Below, one piece after another: positions 24,241 through 32,196 of a stretch of 64,000 nt of DNA. Under the pieces are notes generated by a model that was not told the origin of the DNA, did not search any database, and worked only from the letters and a program-made list of their open reading frames with translations. Source of the stretch: JACOMS01 sp964352785. Its GTDB lineage: Bacteria; Pseudomonadota; Alphaproteobacteria; Caulobacterales; Maricaulaceae. Numbering within the stretch: the first letter of the stretch is position 1; each line of letters starts with the position of its first letter. The stretch spans positions 15,139 through 79,138 of the forward strand of contig CAYGTI010000015.1 in NCBI GenBank assembly GCA_964352785.1, read 5' to 3'. The translations under genes were made by a program, and so were the position numbers.

Positions 24241-24660
24241 CTAATCAAAGTCCCTGACGCGCCCGCGCAGTGATTTCGTTTGTCCGCGTTGTGCCTTTTT
24301 GACAAGGCGCTTTTCCCTCGAGGCGCGTCCAGGGCGCGTTGGACGCCGGGTGTTTGGTCGATATAAGGCGGATTTTAACAGAACTTTCAACCGCTCAAGA
24401 GAGTCGGCTTTGTTGCGGTTTTGTGTGCGGTGGTTTTGGGCTTTGATTACAATCACCCCGCCATCCGTGACGCGGCGGTCTGAATAAGCAAGAACACGGT
24501 CTTTGGCATAGGGCGGTAGAGACGATGCGGCCACATCAAATCGTAACTGGATTGCACTGGAGACTTTGTTGACATTTTGCCCGCCGGGGCCCTGCGCGCG
24601 GATCGCGGTAAACTCAATTTGGCTTAACGGCACAGATATGTGGGGCGTTATCCGCAACAT
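24241..24660 (-). CDS. arfB: Ribosome-rescue peptidyl-tRNA hydrolase ArfB (YaeJ)
   Basis: 139 residues from ATG at 24660. A longer frame to 24714 exists, but MLRITPHISVPLSQIEF matches the known start and AAAGGA lies about 12 bases ahead. AIRAQGPGGQNVNKVSSAIQL carries the GGQ motif that releases the nascent chain. The basic C-terminal tail (TRPGRASREKRLVKKAQRGQ) is the part that enters the mRNA channel of stalled ribosomes. Release factors 1/2 are excluded by the short length and missing codon-recognition domain. Confidence 0.93.
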   Translation of the reverse strand: MLRITPHISVPLSQIEFTAIRAQGPGGQNVNKVSSAIQLRFDVAASSLPPYAKDRVLAYSDRRVTDGGVIVIKAQNHRTQNRNKADSLERLKVLLKSALYRPNTRRPTRPGRASREKRLVKKAQRGQTKSLRGRVRDFD

Positions 24661-24793
24661 GTCGTTCTTATCGTCCTTTTTCACCATTGCGCCAATATAT
24701 TGGGTGTATTTCACGTTCCGGTGTCATTAGAAGGTCATCGGAAAAAGGGAGAAAAAAGCCCAACTTCCAATTCAAATTTAACGTGCAATGTAC

Positions 24794-24824
24794 TAGAGCA
24801 CCGCACGCCGTGCGCAGTGCTCTA
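24794..24824. terminator. Strong hairpin between coiled-coil gene and arfB
   Basis: TAGAGCAC CGCAC-GCC-GTGCG CA GTGCTCTA: two stacked stems with a 2-base bulge. It lies after the stop of the 24887-26188 gene. The T-rich side (ATTTTAT) is on the plus strand, so the hairpin may act in either direction or be a dispersed repeat. Confidence 0.55.
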
Positions 24825-24886
24825 ATTTTATCATCAAACGACGCGGGCGGGCGCGGCGTGGAACCGTTCGCACCTGAACGCTAGCT

Positions 24887-26188
24887 TTAACTCTTTTTAC
24901 GTGGTGATTTCGACGTGTTTAAAACTGTGACGTTCTCGCTATCCTCAGGAATAGTCAATGTGGCGTCTTCTTCGACGGGACGAACATCCATATTGAGCAT
25001 CACCTGCCCACCGGAGACGCCGCCAATAGACGCGTAGCGCTCGAGCTTCTCACGTTGCAACTGGTTAATCCGGCGCATAGTCTCGAAATCTTCGAGCGTT
25101 GCCGCGAATTTTCCGTTAAGTTCTTCAAATTCGATCTTGGACTTGACCAAGGCTGAACTGCTGCGCTCAACTTCTTCGGATTTTTGGCTGAGGCGTACTT
25201 CGAGCGTCTGTGTGCGCTCGCGCTCGTTTGAAAGTTCATTACGCAAAGTGATGAACTCCTGATCCAAATGCGACGCCATATTTTCTTTGATGCGCACCTG
25301 AGTTTCAAGTTGGTCAATGCGGGTTTTGAGCGCCAGATTTTCTTCCTCGCGGCGCTTGACCGTGTCGTCAAACACAGTTTTTTGTGTGCGAAGATCATAT
25401 TTCGTATTTTCAAGGTTGCCAGTGACCTCAACATGTTTGGCCTTCATTTCATTGAAGTCCAACCGTAGGTTTTTAAGCTCAACGAGCGTCGCGTCGCTTT
25501 GTTTGGACTTACGATCATATTTTGTCGACAATTCTTCGAGGCTGTTTTGCAACTCAACTGTCTCGCGCGTACGCTGAGCCAATTCCGCTGATTGCTCTTC
25601 GAGTGTATCACGGAGCTTTTCAACGGTATCAACGGCATGTTTATATTTATCATCAGTAGAATCGCTCCGCATTGTCAGGGTACGGATAGTGCGCTCTTGA
25701 TCGATCAGTTTTGCATCCTGCGACGTGGCTTCGTCTGCACTTGCGGCAAGACTGGCGCGGGCGACTTCGAGCTTTTCGCGCGTATCGCCGTGACGGCGTT
25801 CCAGATCGTTGAGTTTACTATCCAGCTCGCTTGCCCACGACGCTTTTTGAGCCAGTTTAGACTCCAGATCCAAAAGCTTGCGGTTCATGTCTTTGTTTTC
25901 GCTCTCAAGGCGGCGAAGCTGCTTTATATCCAGTTCCATCTTGGAGATCAGGCCGTTAAGCGACGAAACGCGCTTAGATGCCGCCTGTTGGCGGGAATGG
26001 CTTTCTTGTAATTCAGCCGTGAAATCTTCAACAACACGGCGAATTTGTCCCATTTCATCAACTTCGGCAGCCGCGGCCGCATCTGCGGCTTCAGAGACTT
26101 TCGCGCTCCCGCCATTACTCATGACGCCATTGCTAACTGTGCCCAAATCTAGTGGTTTTGTTTTACTGAAAAAGCCCATAAGTCTCAC
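24887..26188 (-). CDS. Long coiled-coil protein, possibly filament-forming (crescentin-like)
   Basis: 433 residues. After a short head (MGFFSKTKPLDLGTVSNGVM) residues ~45-385 are almost unbroken heptad-like coiled coil rich in Glu, Lys, Leu and Arg (KMELDIKQLRRLESENKDMN, HVEVTGNLENTKYDL), and residues ~390-433 form a tail ending SPRKKS. Head, rod and tail of ~430-460 residues is the plan of the Caulobacter intermediate-filament-like protein crescentin, but low-complexity coiled coils are easy to confuse and the head differs. No membrane segment. ATG at 26179 (MGFFSK) is an equally likely start. Stands alone. Confidence 0.7.
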   Translation of the reverse strand: MRLMGFFSKTKPLDLGTVSNGVMSNGGSAKVSEAADAAAAAEVDEMGQIRRVVEDFTAELQESHSRQQAASKRVSSLNGLISKMELDIKQLRRLESENKDMNRKLLDLESKLAQKASWASELDSKLNDLERRHGDTREKLEVARASLAASADEATSQDAKLIDQERTIRTLTMRSDSTDDKYKHAVDTVEKLRDTLEEQSAELAQRTRETVELQNSLEELSTKYDRKSKQSDATLVELKNLRLDFNEMKAKHVEVTGNLENTKYDLRTQKTVFDDTVKRREEENLALKTRIDQLETQVRIKENMASHLDQEFITLRNELSNERERTQTLEVRLSQKSEEVERSSSALVKSKIEFEELNGKFAATLEDFETMRRINQLQREKLERYASIGGVSGGQVMLNMDVRPVEEDATLTIPEDSENVTVLNTSKSPRKKS

Positions 26189-26381
26189 CCTTTAATAACC
26201 GCAGAGAGTGGCTGCAAAATGGCAACCGCCGCGCCGTGCCCGAATCAGTAAACGGGCGATAAGCGCCTACAAGAGTTGCATGCCGCAGCCATTAACCCTT
26301 TGTCAAGAGAACGGGTCAGATGCCGTTGTAATTTATGTGAATTACCTGTGCCGTGATAAAATTACCACGTTATATAGCCCT

Positions 26382-27131
26382 ATGCAGACCGCTTTTTTGA
26401 TTCTCGGCGCAGCGTTGATCACAGCTTGCATATCCGGCATATTCGGTATGGCGGGCGGGCTCATATTTATGGGCGTCATACTGACATTTATGAGCGTCGA
26501 AGCCGCTATGGTCGTTCACGGGACGGTTCAAGGTATGAGCAACTCTTACCGCTCATGGCTGCTAAAGGACGATATCAGGTGGGATATTTTGGGGTATGAG
26601 TTAATCGGCGCTCTGCCCGCCGTCGCTATGCTCGCGCTAGCAGCATTTGTGCCGCAAAAGGGTGTTTTGTTTATCACGCTTGGGCTCTTGCCGTTTTTGC
26701 TATGGCTTCCACGCGGCTGGCTGCAAGGCGACGCTGAAAAACCCCGCGATGCGATGTTTTGTGGGTTTTTAGTCATGTCACTTAACTTAGTGGCTGGCGT
26801 GGCTGGCCCTGCGCTGGATATTTTCTTTGTTAAAACAGCGCTCACGCGCCAACAAATCGTAGCAACCAAAGCCATCACGATGTTCACAGCACATATGGTC
26901 AAAATCGCTTACTTTGGCCTCCCCTTGATTATGCTATCGGGGCTTAGCGAGCTTCCGGCGCTTTGGATATTAGCTGCAGCTGCGCCCTGCGTGATGATCG
27001 GCACGTTTATGGGGACGCGTATTATGCACCGCATGACGGATGTGAGTTTCCGATCTTATACCAAATATCTCGTTACGATTATCGGCGTGGTTTATTTGCT
27101 GCGGGGTGCAACGCTGCTAGGGTGGATGTAG
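26382..27131 (+). CDS. TSUP (TauE/SafE) family permease
   Basis: 249 residues from ATG at 26382. The frame is open upstream to 26208, but those 58 residues are polar and MQTAFLILGAALITACISGI is the typical family start. About seven to eight membrane segments and the GIFGMAGGLIFMGVIL motif (about 19-35) identify the family, which exports sulfite, sulfoacetate or other small anions. Substrate unknown. It is divergent from the coiled-coil gene and convergent with the EamA gene (gap 2 bp). A second TSUP gene lies at 59984-60820. Confidence 0.85.
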   Translation: MQTAFLILGAALITACISGIFGMAGGLIFMGVILTFMSVEAAMVVHGTVQGMSNSYRSWLLKDDIRWDILGYELIGALPAVAMLALAAFVPQKGVLFITLGLLPFLLWLPRGWLQGDAEKPRDAMFCGFLVMSLNLVAGVAGPALDIFFVKTALTRQQIVATKAITMFTAHMVKIAYFGLPLIMLSGLSELPALWILAAAAPCVMIGTFMGTRIMHRMTDVSFRSYTKYLVTIIGVVYLLRGATLLGWM

Positions 27132-27133
27132 AC

Positions 27134-28156
27134 CTAAGACTTAGCTGCATGTCGATCAAACCACGTATAAATACCGATACCTAACAACGTTAGCGCTGTT
27201 CCGAACCCATCAAGCCATCCAAATGGCTCACCAAGTAAAAAGATAGCCAATAAAATGGTCGCAATCGGCGAGGCCATACCCAACGCGGCCACAGCTTGCG
27301 GGCCGATACGGCCAATCGCAATGTTCACAAGAAAAGACGGCAGCAAAGTCGATAAAAAGGCCAAGGCAATCCCGAGCATGTAGATACGCGGCGGCATATC
27401 CCAAACTGTACTCAGCGTCCCTGCCGCATAATTCTCAATCCCAAAATGCAAGAATATCATAGCCCCTGCGCCCAGCATCGCCGTGCAGGTAAACATTAGA
27501 CTGCCTAGACGGGCGATCATGGGCTTTGCCAAGAGTTGAAACACAGCAAAGGCAAACGCACAGCTCAGAACCATGGCCGATCCCAGCGGAACATTCAGGC
27601 CAATGGCAATATCTCCGCCCAAGAAAATGACGGCAATCCCAGCATAGGCTAAAATAATAGCAAAAATAGCCGGGGCGCGTAGAGGTTTTCCAAAAAATAG
27701 CGCGCCCAAAATGAAAACAAATACCGGATAGGTAAACAGCAAAAGCCGTTCAAGCTGGGCGGTGATGTATTTTAGTCCCTGAATATCGAGCCAGGCACAG
27801 ACATAATAGCCCAGCATCCCCAAAGCGGCCGCGAGCAAAAAATCAGACAGAGGTGGCAAAAGGCGACTACTTTTCTTGGCTTTTCGGATCAAAACCCACA
27901 AAATAAAAACATAGACTGGCGCTGAAAATCCAAGGCGCAGAGCCATAAGGGTGATGGCATCAACAGCGTTGGCTGCAAGGCCGTCGCCCGGAAGATAGGC
28001 CAGCTTGATCAAGATAGCTTTCATGGAAAAGAACACCGTACCGACAAAGCCGAACACATAGCCCCACACCGGAGCGCTCAAACGGGCTTGTTTTTGAGGT
28101 GTTAGCGGCTCCAGCATCTTATCCGCTGTGCTCACCTCGCGCAGGTTTTGGGTCAT
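27134..28156 (-). CDS. EamA-family (DMT) transporter
   Basis: 340 residues with about ten membrane segments in two EamA repeats (approx. 30-180 and 195-335). FSMKAILIKLAYL and the ALRLGFSAPVYVF stretch mark repeat one; LLPSFLVNIAIGRIGPQAVA and LLGEPFGWLDGFGTALTLLG mark repeat two. Members export amino acids or other metabolites; the cargo here is unknown. Its ATG overlaps the tadA stop by 4 bp (ATGA), so translation is coupled with tadA, although no functional link is known. Confidence 0.9.
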   Translation of the reverse strand: MTQNLREVSTADKMLEPLTPQKQARLSAPVWGYVFGFVGTVFFSMKAILIKLAYLPGDGLAANAVDAITLMALRLGFSAPVYVFILWVLIRKAKKSSRLLPPLSDFLLAAALGMLGYYVCAWLDIQGLKYITAQLERLLLFTYPVFVFILGALFFGKPLRAPAIFAIILAYAGIAVIFLGGDIAIGLNVPLGSAMVLSCAFAFAVFQLLAKPMIARLGSLMFTCTAMLGAGAMIFLHFGIENYAAGTLSTVWDMPPRIYMLGIALAFLSTLLPSFLVNIAIGRIGPQAVAALGMASPIATILLAIFLLGEPFGWLDGFGTALTLLGIGIYTWFDRHAAKS

Positions 28157-28611
28157 TTCCGCCGTGCTTTAAAAAAGGTCTTGAGCAGCGCGCCGCACTC
28201 TGTGCCCAAAACTCCGCCTTTGACCTCGGGGCTGTGATGACAACTCGCGGCGCTAAAAAACCGAACGCCGCTATCAACCGCCCCGCCCTTTGGGTCAAAG
28301 GCTCCGTAAACAAGCCTCGATATACGGGCGTGGGAGATCGCCCCGGCGCACATGGTGCAGGGCTCTAACGTGACATAGAGCGTGAGGCCGCCCAGACGGT
28401 AATTCTCAAGTGCGTATGCACCGTCACGCAGTGTCAGCATCTCTGCGTGGGCCGTCGGGTCCGAGAGCAAAATCGGTGCATTGCCCGAACGCGAAACAAT
28501 ACTGCCCGTTTCAGGATTCACTAAAACTGCCCCCACAGGCACTTCTCCGCGCCCAGCGGCCGCCTTGGCCTCTTGGATAGCAAGGCGCATATAGTCTTCG
28601 TCAGTCATCAC
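28153..28611 (-). CDS. tadA: tRNA adenosine deaminase TadA
   Basis: 152 residues. Deaminates A34 to inosine in tRNA-Arg(ACG). Zinc and catalytic residues are visible in TAHAEMLTL (HAE) and LEPCTMCAGAISHARI (PCxxC); VPVGAVLV and NYRLGGLTLYVTLEPC are typical. An ordinary length with a small insertion in CHHSPEVKGGVLGTEC. First gene of a two-gene unit with the EamA transporter; divergent from rluB across 140 bp that must hold both promoters. Confidence 0.94.
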   Translation of the reverse strand: MMTDEDYMRLAIQEAKAAAGRGEVPVGAVLVNPETGSIVSRSGNAPILLSDPTAHAEMLTLRDGAYALENYRLGGLTLYVTLEPCTMCAGAISHARISRLVYGAFDPKGGAVDSGVRFFSAASCHHSPEVKGGVLGTECGALLKTFFKARRK

Positions 28612-28751
28612 AGTTAGAGCCGGAGTTTTCTTTTTTAAATTGATCTTTGGGTTGCAGCGTGATCGATAAGCCTTAAATTATAAGAACACCATGTCATCTT
28701 AAACACGCACAGCCGCGTTGCACGACATTATTGCTAATAAAAGCCTGAAAT

Positions 28752-29618
28752 ATGCCAAACCATAAGCCCAAGACGCCACATAAAAAGCCCGCCAATATGG
28801 AGGACGGTGAACGGATTGCCAAATATATGGCGCGCTCCGGCATCGCCTCGCGCCGCGAGTCTGAGCGGCTCATCGAAGAGGGACGGGTCAAGGTCAATGG
28901 AACAGTTTTAAAGACCCCGGCGTTTAAAGTTACCGCGAAAGATGTTGTTTTATTTGATAATAAACCCGTGGCTGACAAAGAACCGCCGCGCCTTTGGCGT
29001 TATCACAAACCGGCGGGGCTTGTGACAACCCACAAGGACGAAAAAGACCGGGCAACAGTATTTGACAGCCTGCCCAAGGCCATGGGACGTGTGATTTCAG
29101 TGGGCCGCCTTGATCTAACCTCCGAAGGGCTTCTTTTGCTCACCAATGACGGGGCTCTTGCCCGCGCGCTCGAGCTGCCATCAACAGGGTGGGTACGGCG
29201 TTACCGCGCCCGCGCTTTTGGGACGGTCACGCAAGAGCAACTGGATGATCTCAAAAATGGTATTGAAATAGACGGGATATCCACAGGCCCAATTGAGGCT
29301 GAACTTGAGCGGCAACAACGTGGTAATGCATGGATTAATGTCACCCTCAAAGAGGGCAAAAACCGCGAGGTACGGCGCGCGCTCAGCGAGCTTGGCCTTG
29401 AGGTGAACCGGCTGATCCGGATTTCATACGGGCCGTTTCAGCTTGCGGGCTTGCAAAAAGGCGAGACCGAAGAAGTCAAAAACCGCATTCTGCGTGATCA
29501 AGTGGGGCATCTGGTAGATATTCCAGCCGCATCTACTGAAAAACCTGCTGCCCAAGCCCGCAAACCCAAGCGCGGGAGCTACGCCTCGGCCAAGCGCTTC
29601 AGCAAAAAAACAAATTAA
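28752..29618 (+). CDS. rluB: Ribosomal large-subunit pseudouridine synthase, RluB type
   Basis: 288 residues: an N-terminal S4 RNA-binding domain (RIAKYMARSGIASRRESERL and VKVNGTVLKTP, about 22-70) then the RsuA/RluB catalytic domain with the aspartate motif VGRLDLTSEGLLLLTNDGAL. LKEGKNREVRRALSELGLEV is the second conserved block. The tail (about 250-288) is Lys/Ala-rich and disordered. RluB isomerises U2605 of 23S rRNA; RluE/RsuA cannot be excluded by eye, but the S4 domain and order fit RluB best. Confidence 0.9.
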   Translation: MPNHKPKTPHKKPANMEDGERIAKYMARSGIASRRESERLIEEGRVKVNGTVLKTPAFKVTAKDVVLFDNKPVADKEPPRLWRYHKPAGLVTTHKDEKDRATVFDSLPKAMGRVISVGRLDLTSEGLLLLTNDGALARALELPSTGWVRRYRARAFGTVTQEQLDDLKNGIEIDGISTGPIEAELERQQRGNAWINVTLKEGKNREVRRALSELGLEVNRLIRISYGPFQLAGLQKGETEEVKNRILRDQVGHLVDIPAASTEKPAAQARKPKRGSYASAKRFSKKTN

Positions 29619-29662
29619 TCAATTTTTACAGTATTATTCACTTGCCATACAGAAACGAGGAT

Positions 29663-29688
29663 GTATTAGCACGCTAACACATTAGCAC
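29663..29688 (+). promoter_or_regulatory. Putative operator of the his operon
   Basis: An 18-bp near-perfect palindrome GTATTAGCACGCTAACAC (29663-29680; arms TTAGC/GCTAA), then a third half-site ATTAGCAC (29681-29688). It sits 9-34 bases before the start codon of the TrpR-like gene. TrpR-family proteins bind short palindromes of this kind, so autoregulation plus control of the whole operon is likely (inference). Confidence 0.6.
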
Positions 29689-29696
29689 GGACAAGT

Positions 29697-29996
29697 ATGA
29701 CGCAATTTAACACAGATAAAACAGGTTCAACACTCGCTAGCGCCCTCGCGTCAATTCAATCTGCCGATGAAATGGACAGATTTCTGGTGGATTTGTGCAC
29801 ACCTTCTGAATTACGGGCGCTATCTGAGCGCTGGCATGTGGCGCAAATTCTAGACAGCGGAGAGCGCTCTTATAGAGATATCAGCGCCAAAACTGGCGTT
29901 TCAACCACGACAATTGGCCGCGTCGCCCGCTTCTTGAAAGACGAGCCTCATAAAGGGTACCGAGCGGTGCTGGACAGGCAAAAGGAAAAAGCATGA
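29697..29996 (+). CDS. TrpR-like regulator (YerC/YecD family), probable his-operon repressor
   Basis: 99 residues. The TrpR fold is visible: FLVDLCTPSELRALSERWHVA (helices around 30-50) and the helix-turn-helix YRDISAKTGVSTTTIGRVARF (about 64-84). It overlaps hisG by 4 bp (ATGA), so it is translated with the his genes. YerC/YecD proteins in alphaproteobacteria have been predicted to regulate histidine synthesis (often called HisR), which the position here supports; the ligand would presumably be histidine. A palindrome directly upstream is the obvious binding site. TrpR itself is excluded by context. Confidence 0.88.
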   Translation: MTQFNTDKTGSTLASALASIQSADEMDRFLVDLCTPSELRALSERWHVAQILDSGERSYRDISAKTGVSTTTIGRVARFLKDEPHKGYRAVLDRQKEKA

Positions 29997-30877
29997 CCGA
30001 ACGTTTACGCATTGCCCTGCAAAAAAAGGGACGACTGGCAGATGATAGCTATGCGCTCTTAAAAAAATGCGGGTTGCGCTTTGCTATTCGCGGCGGCGGG
30101 TTGCTCGCGCGCGTCAAAAATATGCCGATTGACTTGCTGCTGGTGCGCGATGATGACATACCCTCTTTTGTCGCAAGCGGCGCGGCTGATATTGGTATCG
30201 TCGGTGAGAACGTCCTTGTGGAAGAGCAGCTCTCCAGCCAAAAATATCTAGATGCCAAAATCGCCATGCGCCTTGGGTTTTCTCGCTGCCGTCTCTGCCT
30301 TGCAGCATCCGAACGCTCCGGTATTACCTCTACCGCAAAGCTTAAAAACACAATTATTGCAACAACTTATCCCGGTGTTCTCGGGCAGTATTTGCGCGAA
30401 AATGATATCTCCGCCAAAATGGTGGAGATGAAAGGCGCGGTCGAGCTTGCGCCGTCTATCGGCATTGCCCAGTCAATCTGTGACCTTGTTTCCTCCGGCG
30501 CGACTCTCGAAGCTAATGGCCTGAAAGCCTTTGAGACCATCCTTGAAAGCGAGGCTGTGTTGGTCACGTCTGACCGTAAATTAAGCCGCGATAAGCAGGC
30601 TATACTTGAAAAACTGCAACGCCGAATTGACGGGGTTATAAAGTCCTCTGAAACCAAGTATATCATGATGAACGCACCAAAATCAAAGCTAGCCGCTATA
30701 ACTGCGCTACTGCCCGGTGTGGACGCGCCCACGATTATTCCACTTGCCGGAAACAATGAGCTTGTAGCCGTTCAAGCCGTCTGTACTGAAAATGTGTTTT
30801 GGGAAACCCTTGAAGATCTCAAAGCCTTAGGAGCCCGCGCGATCCTTGTTCTCCCCATTGAAAAAATGATGAGCTAA
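29993..30877 (+). CDS. hisG: ATP phosphoribosyltransferase, long form
   Basis: 294 residues, first step of histidine synthesis (ATP + PRPP). RIALQKKGRLADDSYALL, DIGIVGENVLVEE and ATTYPGVLGQYLRE mark the catalytic part; DLVSSGATLEANGL is the family signature. Residues ~215-294 form the C-terminal regulatory domain (KYIMMNAPKSKL, TIIPLAGNNELVAVQAV), so this is the long, feedback-sensitive form that does not need HisZ. Starts in the ATGA overlap with the regulator gene and shares TAATG with hisD. Confidence 0.97.
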   Translation: MTERLRIALQKKGRLADDSYALLKKCGLRFAIRGGGLLARVKNMPIDLLLVRDDDIPSFVASGAADIGIVGENVLVEEQLSSQKYLDAKIAMRLGFSRCRLCLAASERSGITSTAKLKNTIIATTYPGVLGQYLRENDISAKMVEMKGAVELAPSIGIAQSICDLVSSGATLEANGLKAFETILESEAVLVTSDRKLSRDKQAILEKLQRRIDGVIKSSETKYIMMNAPKSKLAAITALLPGVDAPTIIPLAGNNELVAVQAVCTENVFWETLEDLKALGARAILVLPIEKMMS

Positions 30878-32196
30878 TGCAAACATTCGTTTGGTCAGAT
30901 CTTACTGCAAGTCAGCAGCGGAGCGCCCTTGCCCGTCCTACCGGGTTGACAGACGCGACTGTTGAGCCTCGCGTGCGGGCAATTATGGCGCGGGTCAAAT
31001 CCGGCGGAGATCAAGCGGTTTTGGACTATACCGCAGAGTTTGACGGCGTAGCGCTTGAAGCATTGCGTATTGAACCAAAGGAGACACAAGCGGCATGGCA
31101 CGCACTGCCAGGCGATCAAAAATCGGCCCTAGAGATCGCTAAAGCCAATATTGAGACCTTCCATACGGCGCAAATCCCCTCCTCCATTGAGATCGAAACG
31201 ATGCGCGGCGTTATCTGCCGCCGCGAAGCCCGCGCGATAGAAAAAGCGGGACTTTATGTGCCCGGAGGAACGGCGCCGCTGGTCTCAACCCTTTTAATGC
31301 TGGCTGTTCCTGCCAAAATTGCGGGCGTCTCCCAGCGCATTGTTGTCACGCCGCCCGGCAAAGATGGTAAAATCAACCCGGCCATACTCGCGGCGGCTTA
31401 TCTTTGCGGGGTTACCGATGTCTTTGCCTGCGGCGGCGCGCACGCTATTGCGGCTCTTACATACGGCACAGAAAGCATTCCCGCTTGCGATAAAATATAC
31501 GGCCCCGGCAACGCCTATGTTGCGGCGGCTAAATCATTTGCAGCGCAGGAGCCTGGAGGCCCTGCGATTGACTTGCCTGCTGGCCCATCGGAAGCGATGG
31601 TGCTGGCCGATGAGATGGCCAATCCCGTTTTTGTCGCCTCTGATCTGCTGAGCCAAGCTGAGCATGATACCCTCGCGCAGGTCATGTGTGTTTGCACAAC
31701 GAAGGCGGTCGCAGACGTCATAGAAACTGAAGTCACGCGGCAGATCGCAGCGCTACCCCGGAAAGATATTGCTGTAAAATCAATAACTTCAAGCAAAATC
31801 CTCATTGCAAAAAACCGCTCTGACATCTTGAATATTGTGAACATTTATGCCCCGGAACACTTGATTGTGCAGCTTGAGAACCCAGAAACTTATGTGCCGG
31901 ATATCCGCAATGCAGGCTCAATATTTTTGGGGCCATGGACACCTGAATCTGTCGGGGACTATGCCAGCGGTACCAATCATACCCTACCGACTTACGGCGC
32001 GGCGCGGGCCTATAGCGGCGTGACGCTGGAGAGTTTCATCAAATATATCTCCGTGCAAACCCTCACCCGAGAAGGGCTCGAAAATCTCGGCCCTACGGTA
32101 GAATGCCTTGCGGAAATGGAGGGATTGGAAGCGCATAGGCGCGCTGTCTCTTTACGGTTAGACAGCACTATGCGTTCAGAAAGCCCAATAAAATGA
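30877..32196 (+). CDS. hisD: Histidinol dehydrogenase
   Basis: 439 residues, last two oxidation steps of histidine synthesis, zinc enzyme. Motifs: KAGLYVPGGTAPLVSTLLML, CGGAHAIAALTYGT, KIYGPGNAYVAAAK, PAGPSEAMVLADE, LLSQAEHD (catalytic and zinc residues) and GTNHTLPTYGAARAYSGV near the end. Start overlaps the hisG stop by one base (TAATG) and the stop overlaps hisCB by four, so the whole cluster is translationally coupled. Confidence 0.97.
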   Translation: MQTFVWSDLTASQQRSALARPTGLTDATVEPRVRAIMARVKSGGDQAVLDYTAEFDGVALEALRIEPKETQAAWHALPGDQKSALEIAKANIETFHTAQIPSSIEIETMRGVICRREARAIEKAGLYVPGGTAPLVSTLLMLAVPAKIAGVSQRIVVTPPGKDGKINPAILAAAYLCGVTDVFACGGAHAIAALTYGTESIPACDKIYGPGNAYVAAAKSFAAQEPGGPAIDLPAGPSEAMVLADEMANPVFVASDLLSQAEHDTLAQVMCVCTTKAVADVIETEVTRQIAALPRKDIAVKSITSSKILIAKNRSDILNIVNIYAPEHLIVQLENPETYVPDIRNAGSIFLGPWTPESVGDYASGTNHTLPTYGAARAYSGVTLESFIKYISVQTLTREGLENLGPTVECLAEMEGLEAHRRAVSLRLDSTMRSESPIK

